Origin: Neospora caninum Liverpool | Lineage: Eukaryota > Apicomplexa > Conoidasida > Eucoccidiorida > Sarcocystidae | DNA: 64,000 nucleotides | Direction: 5' to 3' | NCBI RefSeq assembly: GCF_000208865.1 | Contig: NC_018394.1 | Coordinates: 248,001 to 312,000 of the forward strand | Shown: positions 37,051-45,346 of the stretch, one piece after another | Layout: each line of letters starts with the position of its first letter | Numbering within the stretch: the stretch's first letter is position 1 | Notes under the pieces: model-generated | The model's input: only the letters and a program-made list of their open reading frames with translations | Databases searched by the model: none | Told to the model about the DNA's origin: nothing | Position numbers and translations under genes: made by a program

Positions 37051-38144
37051 CATTTGCGTAGTGGGCGCCGCGACGAGAGAAACAGAATATTACTGTATAT
37101 GTGTATCTGAGTATCGTACGCTGGAGGCGACGCGAAAAGAAAACAATCTGTATGAAAGCTGTGTGGATATACACCGGGACTGTGTATTATAAGAAGCAAA
37201 CAAAGAGATCCATAGGTCAACAGCCACAGGAATTTTGGTATAACGAAACGCTGTGTTGCACACTTTTTTTTCAGTGTGTGTGTCGCATGCACGCGGTTCA
37301 AAAAGCCCCTGTGTCTCTTTCGCCCGCGTTTTTGTCGATTTGTTCCTACTCTGCGTAGTCGGGGAAAACATTGAATTCTGTCGTTTTTTCACTTTCCGTC
37401 CTTTGCTCTCTCCATTTCCTTTCTTCCTTTCTCGCGTGCTCTCGGTAGCGCAACCGCAATTCACGTGTGCTGTCCAGCTTTTTCCCTCTCCTTCCTTCTC
37501 TGCTTGTCTCTGGAACCAGAAGGCTGAATTCGAAGCATTTGGCGCTTCATTTCCCCGGTTTTCTTCCTATCTTTCCCCCCAGCGCGTGTTGCAACTTTCA
37601 GGTGTATCCGCACCTTTCCTCACTTTTCCCGATCTTTTTCCGCGTTTCCAGCTCCCGAGTCGGTCATCCGAGGCTCTTTACGGCGCAGGCAATTTGCCTT
37701 TCTTCGTGTACGTTTCTTCTTTCCTCCACGCTCCCCTTTTCCTGCTTTTACGCGGTAAGGCCGGTGGAAGACAGACGGGAAAAAGACGAAAGAAAGACGC
37801 GAGGCGACGCTCTCACGCCTGCCTGACACCGCTCGCACAAGGCCCTTGATTCGATTATCGCCGGCCATTTTCTTTGCTTGTGTTTTCAAAGTCCACAGAG
37901 CTGAACACAGAGAGGAGGAACGACAAGCACTAAACAACTCGGGTTTCCTATGCAACTCGGCCAAGACATTCAAGTATTCCCCCTTCGTCTCGTTGGGGAA
38001 CGTGTAGAACAGCCGTCTTTTTTTTTGCCGTTTTTTTCAACGAAAACAAAGAGGGAAACCGCGTGTGCACTCCAAGTCGAGAGAGAAAGGCTTTCGTCTC
38101 GTTTTTCTTTCTTTTCTAGGAAAAGCTTTCTTCTCTCCCCCAAG

Positions 38145-39991
38145 ATGGATTCCGAAGTCTTCGGACAGGTTTCTCCTGTCCCAGCTGAGGAGCTGGACAT
38201 GCTGAAGATGATCTTGACGCCCTACGAGGGAAAAATCATTAAACACACGCCGGAAACGTACGTCCATGTCTTTGCATGCTCTCGCACCCCCACTTTTCCG
38301 CACAGACAAACGGCGGCAGCGGGGAATTCTCGGTTGCTTTTTTGTGTAAACTTTGAAATCAACGATCCATGCACATCTGCGACTTGCTCCTGGTCGCGCG
38401 TGCTCTCGCGATTCTTCTTCCTCCCGATGCCCCTCGACAGACGCGAACCAATCCAGCTGTGTGCGAACGCCGCGAGCCGTCGCGTAGATCGACATCCTCT
38501 CCACATGTCGTGGTCCATCTCCCTGTACTGAATGCCTATCTGTATAAATATGAAGTGGATATATGTTTACCTGGATATTCGTGCATCTGCAGATGTGTGA
38601 TGCTGGCGCGTGCACTGACCCTCACTTATCTTTTGCCAGCATGTTTTTCGGAAGTCTGCCGTACACGTATATGCTGGTGACAACTAGCGGTTCATCTGTC
38701 CAGACGTGCGTGCATATTTATAGTTGAATTCCTGTGATCACACGAGTTGAGAACGTCCTTGTTAAAAAGTACACACGTGCGTTTTTGTGTGTTTGTAGGG
38801 AATCAGCAGTTGTGTTTTTTCCAAACAGAGAAGCGCTGGAGGCTTTGAAGGATATCCCGAGTTACAAAACTGTCGAGATTCCACGCCCACAAGACGAGAC
38901 GCCCCAGTCCCCCGCTCCTGAACCTGCAGAGGAGGAGAAGATTCCAGAAGGCGAAGAAGCGCAGAAGGATCCGGCGGCGGCCGCTGGCGAGGCGGGTGGA
39001 GAGCACGGCGAGGAAGAGGCGACGCCCGTCGAAGACGAGTGAGAGGAGGGAAAAGAACGCGATACGAGACGCAGCAAGCAGAACTAAACACACAAAGATG
39101 AGAGAGACAGAGAACAGTCGCCCAGAGATGGCTGCAAACAGGTTTGCCCTCACTTTCGCGCTCTCCGTGTGTGTGTGTGTGTGTCACCGCAGGGTGGACC
39201 AAACCGTCGCACAGGTCAGCACTCTGTTTTCCTTTTCCTGCGTTGTTCGCTTTTCCCTTTTCCTTGCTCGTCCTTCTTCGCGTTTGCTTCTCTCTTCACA
39301 CTTCCAGCTACCCCCTGTTTTCAGTGCTCTGCGTACCTGGCACTGCGGCGTCATGTAACGACAGCTCTGCCTACCGTGCGTGTGCAGTGTTTGTTTGGTC
39401 TCGCCTGCCTCGCCGCGAATCGGATTCCCCGCCTCTTTGCGTCGTCTCTCGCTTGTCAGTGCGCATTCTCGCGGATCGTGCTGTCCTTCTTGCGGCGTTT
39501 CTTGCTGAATCACACAGAATGTAGTTCCCGAGGCGACAGCGCATGCGGCAGAACAGACTCCTCGACCGCAGACCGCCGTCGAGACACCCGCCGTCGAGGG
39601 TGTGAAGAGGAAACCGCTTCCGGCGAATGATGTGTTTTACCTTTTTGGAGACGAAAAGTAAGGACTTCCATTTCTAGGGTGGATGTGGCTCTGGCGGCGT
39701 GTTTAGGCGTTTCGGCCTATCTCCCCCCTTCGCTTCTGCTCTGGTCAGTTTTTTTCGCGGATTCTCTCTTCTCGCTTTTCCTGCGTTAGACTCGTGTTTT
39801 GCCCCGCGCTTCTCGAGGCACGGGCCGTCTCGCCCTGCCAAGGAGGACTTCTGGGCTCTCGGCGTCACCAGCGTCTCGAGATTTGCTTCCTTTTCGGGTT
39901 CTCAAATTTCTCTCTTTGCAGCATCGTCGTGCCGACATGGTGCATCTTTCTCCTCGCCTACTCCGTCCTCGCCGTCTTCGGCGTCTGCTGA
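38145..39991 (+). CDS. Small acidic protein with C-terminal membrane anchor, family unknown
   Basis: Six exons, 38145-38257, 38640-38705, 38799-39038, 39193-39214, 39518-39657 and 39922-39991, chain in phase to 216 residues. Donors are GTACGT, GTGCGT, GTGAGA, GTCAGC and GTAAGG. If the third donor is ignored the frame stops at 39040 with a 140-residue product; the longer model is preferred because every later exon fits phase and the last encodes a clean hydrophobic tail. The N-terminal 90 residues look folded (ELDMLKMILTPYEGKIIKHT; MFFGSLPYTYMLVTTSG; AVVFFPNREALEALKD). Residues about 90-190 are Glu/Pro/Ala-rich and disordered. Residues about 195-216 form one membrane segment (IVVPTWCIFLLAYSVLAVFG) with almost nothing after it, the pattern of a tail-anchored protein facing the cytosol. 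I do not recognise the family. The 22-nt microexon at 39193 is the least certain part. Confidence 0.68.
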
Positions 39992-41479
39992 CGCTTCAAG
40001 TTTTTTCGCGCGGGGCAAACACAGTCAAAAAAGGCAGCGGAACGTTTGTTTGTTACGCAGTCTCGGCTTTTCGCCTTCCCGACGCGCACCAATCGCCGCC
40101 TTCTGGACTTGCGGCTCGCCGCCGCACACTGTGTGTCTCGACACACTTCACAGAAGCCATCCTGTTTCGGTATGTGTGCGTGAGCGAAAGCGGCACACAC
40201 AGACCAGATACGCATGTGCTTCTATGACATGTCTCAAGTGCATATACATCCATTGGGCTCCACGCACACTTGAGACATAAGAGCCTAAATAGATCTGTGT
40301 GTGTCTTTGTGCGTAAGTCGCGCGTCTGACGGGGCGGGGGGTGTCTCGGGTTTTTGTCAGTTTTCTCGGTTTGGGCGTTTCTGGGGTAGAGGCTCCCGCT
40401 TTTCCCGTTTTCCCTTTCGGGCCGCTGCGGCTTTTTTGGGGACATCCGAAGAAACGAACTGCATGCGGGATGAATCTTTTCGTTCGCTCTCCATTTTGAG
40501 TTTCGCTTCCGAGACGCGTCGTGGGGAAGCGTCTCCGATCTCTGGGGACTCTCGGTAACGGTCGCGGCGACCCAGGAAGGTTCGCGTCCCTGTCGATTCG
40601 TAAGGTGGAGAGCGGCGCAGAACAACGGAGAAAGAGAGAAAGAAAGAGAGAAGGCGACAGAGGGAAAGAGACAGAGATATAGGAAGCGAGGGGGGGTATC
40701 GAGAGAAACAGAGCGAAAGAGAGCAAGAGAGGGAAGAGATCGAAGGAAGGCACGACGGCCCTTCGATAGCCACCCCGTGTGAGGATCGCCGCGCAGGTTT
40801 CGCTGCGTCTCTCTCAAGCGGAAACGAGAGCCGCTGAGAAGAGAGGAGACCGCGGCGTCACTGGTAAATACACTAAAGAAAGGCAGTTCTTTTCTGGTTC
40901 CGGCCTCGCCAGATCAGAGACAAAACTCGCACACAAAATGGCAGACACCCCTCCAGCAGGCGTCCGGTTCCCTGCTTCACAGACGAAGAAGCACGCGGGA
41001 GACATAACCGCTGTTCGTCGTCTGATATCGAGAGTCGTGCATGGTTTTTTCCGATATCGCGCGGGGCTGGCCTTGGAAAGGAAAAGAATCAGAAAGAGCA
41101 CTCGCATCTTCGCGAGTGTGGCGACACCCTTTTTTGTGAGTCGAGCACCTTCCCAAGATCGCCGGCACGGTCGTCTTAGATGCCTTCCACGAAACTGAGA
41201 AAAAATCTGGTCTCGTTCAAATCCCTCAAAAGGTAACATATATGGGGCTTTGATTCGGCGCGAAAATAACCTGTTTTCCGCGCGCACCTCTGCAGTTAAA
41301 GATGCGGGAGAATGTCAACGAGATCGGTTCGGTCAGGCCGTCTGTACACCCGAGAGACGCGAGGTCTTTTCACGACACACGTCGAGTCGCTCACGGGCGC
41401 AGAAACACGGAAAACACATTAACGGCAGAAAGGAAGAGAAAAACGCGACGCGAAACACTTCTGCGAGACTCTCTACGGT
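39992..41479. other. Convergent 3' spacer between the membrane-anchored protein and p30 genes
   Basis: Both flanking genes end here, so 3' UTRs and polyadenylation sites are expected. There is a GA-rich stretch at 40620-40750. No coding exon is supported. Confidence 0.5.
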
Positions 41480-43330
41480 TCATATTCCGGCGCCAATCCA
41501 CCCTCCGAGACAGCCGCCGCCTGCAGCCTGTTTCGCTGCGCCACGCGAAACCACTGCTGCCGCGGCCGAAGAAAGAAGTTTCGGACCTTCCTTTGCGCCT
41601 CCAATCCTCAAGCCTGCAAAGAGAGCGGAGAGCAGCGCCGGCGGAAGCAAACGCTCGGGTGTATCCGCACCTGCAGAGAGCAACAGACGCTCTGGGGGCA
41701 CAAAGCGGAGCAACTGCTGCGCATTTACCAGCGCCGAAAGAAACGCGCGAGACGCAGACGGAGAAGAAGAGGGAGAAGACGAGAGAGAAGAAGAGAGAGA
41801 AGACGAGGGAGACAGGAAGGATGCGAGGTTGATTTCAAAGTAGAGACCGCGGCGCAGAGCCTGTTGGACGTGGCGTCTTCGGATAGTGAAGGGGAGACGG
41901 TTTAGGGCGGCGGCTTTCTCCGGCATTTGTTCTTCTCGTTCGTCTTCCTCGAGACTCGCAGCGAGGAGCGAAGCCTGCGTTTTCCTTCCGTCTTTCTCGG
42001 AAGACGCGAGATTCGCAGCAAAGTCGATGGAAATGAGATCACACTCGCAGCTGCTGCACGCAAACTGCCACGTGGCATCATCTGTCGGCTGCACGGCGAG
42101 GATGTCTATACAGCTGGGCGACGGGTTCTGCTTCTCGCTTTTCCCGCGCCGTTCCCCGTAAAAGGGCGGATTTGGAGGGAAGAGCGAAGAGAAGGCAGCC
42201 GCGGCGCTCACGGTGTGGAGGACGACTGTGACGCGCCGCAGCTGTAGCAAATCGCAAGAGGCAAGCGGATTTCCAGGACACGCGAGAAACGGATACACAG
42301 ACCTTCTTGGTTTCACAGAAACGTCTCGTAGACTGTTGCACTTTTCCTCGCCTTGCTCCTCTCTCCCTCCTTCATTGCCTGCCTTTTCGCCATGCGCTTC
42401 CCTTGCAACGCCGTTCTTCTCTCCCCGAAATCCTTCTGTCTTGGCCTCGTCGTCGACAGCGTTTGGAAGAGACGCCTGCCTTGCGCGACAAGACAGAATC
42501 TGTCGCAGCCGGCACTCGACAGCCTTCTGCGATGCATGCGTCGCCGCCGTCGCATACGGCAAAGTGTCGCCCCAGACTGTCCCCAGAGACGCGGAGAGCT
42601 CAGGTGCTCGTGGCACACACAAAATAGAGGAGGAGGAGACAGGAGAGGAAGAAACAGAAGCGGAAGGAGTAGAGCTGTGTGTGTGTAGGAGAGAAAGAGG
42701 CACAAAAGAAGCGGAGAGTCCATGCAAGAGAGGTGAATGAGGGTCAGAAAAGGGGGGGAATGAGAAGGGAGAGGCAGAATTTGATGATTTCTGCGTTTGC
42801 GCGTCGCGCTGCCTTCCCAAGATGGGACTGTCTGGGCTGCGATGACTCCCGAGACGGGGATCTCCTAGGTGGACACGGAACGGCGAGAGCGACGAAGGTA
42901 GCCAGGAAATCAAAGGATTAGGGAACGATGGAGAGGAAGACACAGGACCAGGAGAGAAAGAGGGTACCCCAGATGCAGAAGAAGAGGAAGAAGAAGAGGA
43001 AGAAGAAGAGGAAGAAGAGGAAGAGGAGCAAGAAGAGGACGAGGAAGAAGAGGAAGAAGAGGAAGAACAGGAGACACTTTCCTTCCCTGTCGTTACATAG
43101 ATTTTGTTGGCCTGTAGAGTGGGAAGTGGAGAGCGGAGAGGATGAGCGAATGGAGAGGAGGGCGCGGGCGGCGGAAGGGGAAGATGGAGATTGACGTTCA
43201 CAGCGACGGTCTTGTAGCCGAGGAAAGACGCTCGAGACAAGAGAGAACAAAACGCCGGAGAGGCCAGAAGATCTTCCGGCGTCTCAGCCCCGGGAGGCGC
43301 CTCCAAACGCAAGTCAAAGTACGTCGCCAT
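41480..43330 (-). CDS. RPP30: Ribonuclease P/MRP protein subunit p30 (Rpp30/Pop-type, TIM-barrel-like)
   Basis: Single exon of 616 residues. RNase P removes 5' leaders from pre-tRNA, and RNase MRP processes rRNA; p30 is a shared core protein. The N-terminus matches the family: ATYFDLRLE, then FLGYKTVAVNV (about residues 36-46). The conserved second half shows IDILAVQPTDDATWQFACSS (about 405-425), DLISIDFA, RLPFTIRRRHVQQALRRG, LYFEINLAS and LLLSAGADTPERL (about 548-560), matching the human p30 blocks for Ile-Ser-Leu-Asp, the prolyl strand and the SSGA loop. Human p30 is about 270 residues, so more than 300 residues of Ser/Pro-rich sequence are inserted between the first strand and the second half, including a near-pure serine run at about 86-118. 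The frame stays open 166 codons upstream of Met 43330, but that part is pyrimidine-rich hydrophobic noise and family alignment favours 43330. Nuclear location expected. Confidence 0.9.
   Translation of the reverse strand: MATYFDLRLEAPPGAETPEDLLASPAFCSLLSRASFLGYKTVAVNVNLHLPLPPPAPSSPFAHPLRSPLPTLQANKIYVTTGKESVSCSSSSSSSSSSSSCSSSSSSSSSSSSSSSSSASGVPSFSPGPVSSSPSFPNPLISWLPSSLSPFRVHLGDPRLGSHRSPDSPILGRQRDAQTQKSSNSASPFSFPPFSDPHSPLLHGLSASFVPLSLLHTHSSTPSASVSSSPVSSSSILCVPRAPELSASLGTVWGDTLPYATAATHASQKAVECRLRQILSCRARQASLPNAVDDEAKTEGFRGEKNGVAREAHGEKAGNEGGREEQGEEKCNSLRDVSVKPRRSVYPFLACPGNPLASCDLLQLRRVTVVLHTVSAAAAFSSLFPPNPPFYGERRGKSEKQNPSPSCIDILAVQPTDDATWQFACSSCECDLISIDFAANLASSEKDGRKTQASLLAASLEEDEREEQMPEKAAALNRLPFTIRRRHVQQALRRGLYFEINLASFLSPSSSLSSSLSSSPSSSPSASRAFLSALVNAQQLLRFVPPERLLLSAGADTPERLLPPALLSALFAGLRIGGAKEGPKLLSSAAAAVVSRGAAKQAAGGGCLGGWIGAGI
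42976..43073. repeat. (GAAGAG)n purine repeat encoding polyserine in p30
   Basis: GAAGAAGAGG-type trinucleotide repeats on the plus strand; on the coding strand they read as TCT/TCC serine codons at residues about 86-118 of p30. A trinucleotide unit lets length vary without frameshift. Confidence 0.85.
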
Positions 43331-43896
43331 CCTGAGAAGAGAGAAGAGAAAAGAAAGAGGAGAAACGAAAAAGCAAGAGGAGAGGAAGAGAAGAAAGAGG
43401 AGGAAGAGGAGAGAGGGGAGAGAGATGAAAAGAGAAGAGCGAAAAGGTACGGGGAACAGAGAAGAGGTGAAAACAGGAGAAGGGAGAAGAAAAGAGAAGA
43501 AAAGAGAGACATGAAAGAGGTGGCCGTGAGGGGAGGCAAAGGGGGAGGAGACGAGACAAGAAGAGAAAGGAGCGGTGAGGGAGAGAAGAGCGAATTGAGA
43601 GCACCCAGAGCTACGGACGGAAGACGAGAATGGAACGGAAGAAGGAAAAATCGAGAAGGAAGAGAGGAGGAGCGCGAAACAGGACCGCTCTCTCTTTCTC
43701 ACGGGCGTCCGCGATTCGCAGGCCTCGTTTTTTTCAGTGACATGCAAGACCAGAGAAGGTATGAATCCAGAAGGGAAAAACCCCGAGAGAAAACAGAGAT
43801 AAAACGTTGAGAAGAAAGTGAGACACATAAAACAACAACGTTTCAGTTCCCTCTTTCAAGAGCAGCGAACTTTCCTTCGTCTTTTTTCCTCCGACT

Positions 43897-43914
43897 CTCC
43901 GTGCATGCACGGAG
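43897..43914. promoter_or_regulatory. 18-bp perfect palindrome containing TGCATGCA
   Basis: ctccgtgcatgcacggag equals its own reverse complement. TGCATGC is a known coccidian promoter word bound by ApiAP2 factors. It lies about 570 bp upstream of the p30 start codon and 1.4 kb upstream of the CDP-DAG synthase start. Confidence 0.5.
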
Positions 43915-44540
43915 CTCGTACTCGCGCTGCATGAAGAAAAAGTCGAACGTATAACGCGGCCTCGATCTTCTTTCCAGTCTTGGTTTGTCTCCTTGTGCCG
44001 TTTCTTTCTCTCGTCTTCCTGTTTCTCAGGGAGAGTCTGTCTGGGAAAACTCGTGTTTTCCGCTTCGCCCTCCAACTCACACACTGATTTCTTTTTGCGA
44101 AAACAATCTTCTCCGACCCCCTGTGGAACTCGCGACTTAGTGTGGTTCTCTGTGGTGTCGACTCGCGCTCGCTGTCTTTTCGGCGGTTTGTCTCCGTCTC
44201 TCTCCTGTCTCTTTCCGAGGAGACAGTCTCTGTTTCTTTTTCAGAAAAACACACTGCGAATCCAGCACGTGGAACGACTTCAGTTTCCAGCACGGAGTCT
44301 TCTTTTCTCTTCTTTTCTCCTCTCTGTCTCCTGCTCCTTTTCGCAGGGCGTGTGTCTCTCTTCATCCGGGGACGAGGCGCCCGCCGATTTGGTCTTCTTC
44401 TCTTCGAAAACATCTGTTTAATTGCAGTTCTCTCCTGTCTATTTTCGACAAAGTTGAGCTGCCGTTTCGTCTTCTCGTGGGCTCTCTGTCTCCGCCTTTG
44501 TCTTGCTGTTTTCGTCTGTCTCCTGTCTCTGTCTACACAC

Positions 44541-44579
44541 TGGAGAGCCTTTCTCGCAGCCCGCGAGAAAGGCTCTCCA
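44541..44579. repeat. Perfect inverted repeat, 17-bp arms and 5-nt loop
   Basis: Left arm 44541-44557 (tggagagcctttctcgc) and right arm 44563-44579 (gcgagaaaggctctcca) pair without mismatch around loop agccc. It lies in the spacer between p30 and the CDP-DAG synthase. Confidence 0.9.
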
Positions 44580-45346
44580 CCTTTTTTGCGACAACTAGCC
44601 ACACGCCAACCGGAAAACGAAGGGGCCGAAAACGAGAAACGCGTCTCCTCTTTTCTCTAACCGTTTTCCCCTGATCTCCTCCTACCCTGCATGCGGACGA
44701 GAATTCTTCTCGCTCTTCCTCTCAGCGTGGCGAGCGGAGACATGCTGTCCCTTTTTATCGCGCCGGAGATGACGGGCGCTCGCCTTGATCCAAAACCCTA
44801 AACGCTTTCGCCGTCTCTGCTTCGCTGCCTCTCTCGCACAGGAAGCGAAGAAGAAAGGACACGGGTAGAAAGAGCTGCGGGCGTTCCAGGAAGAGAGGAA
44901 AGAGGCGAAAAATCAGGAGAAAGACACGAGTTTGGGGCGAATCCTTTCGAGCACGGAAAGGACGGGAAGATGCGAATCGCGAGACAGAGAGAAGACGAGG
45001 CAGACGAGAAACGAAGAGGTTGCCAAAGGACCACTGCGTGAATAAGATGGAGGAAACGATGAAGACAGCTGGGGCGAGAACGAGGACAGACGCGGCGAAG
45101 AAACGCGTTAACTCGACAAACCATAACCCGTTCCTGCAAAGAACATGGGGGACTGCGACACGCAGACGGCGCTCGGTATGGCCTTGCGCGGCGCCAACGA
45201 AAGGACAAAGGAGGCTCGCCGCGAAGCTGCCTTCTTGTCTCCGTTCGACTTCCTCCGATCCTCCCCCAGAGTATCCCACAGCGCGTGCTCTGATTCTCCC
45301 ACCGTCTCTCCAGGTTGCCTTTCCCCTGCGGTCTCCTTCTTCGTGC

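Larger units (their letters stand above)
35161..38144. other. Intergenic spacer: helicase 3' region and upstream region of the membrane-anchored protein gene
   Basis: No coding exon could be supported. It contains TA-rich tracts at 36017-36077 and 37017-37048, pyrimidine-rich sequence from about 37370 to 37760, and the presumed promoter of the gene starting at 38145. Open frames here (for example 36440-36868 and 37253-37849, plus strand) are low-complexity or hydrophobic noise. Confidence 0.5.
43331..45346. promoter_or_regulatory. Divergent promoter spacer between p30 and CDP-DAG synthase, with a palindrome and a perfect hairpin
   Basis: Two kilobases between divergent start codons at 43330 (minus) and 45347 (plus). 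They hold GA-rich repeats (43330-43720), an 18-bp perfect palindrome centred on TGCATGCA at 43897-43914, and a 17-bp-arm hairpin at 44541-44579. Long open frames on both strands come from strand-biased purine/pyrimidine composition and I do not call them genes. Confidence 0.5.

Noticed and set aside
43331..43828. In-frame N-terminal extension of p30
   Set aside because: The p30 family starts at the FDLRL strand. The extension is Phe/Leu/Ser-rich from pyrimidine-biased DNA and would misplace that strand.
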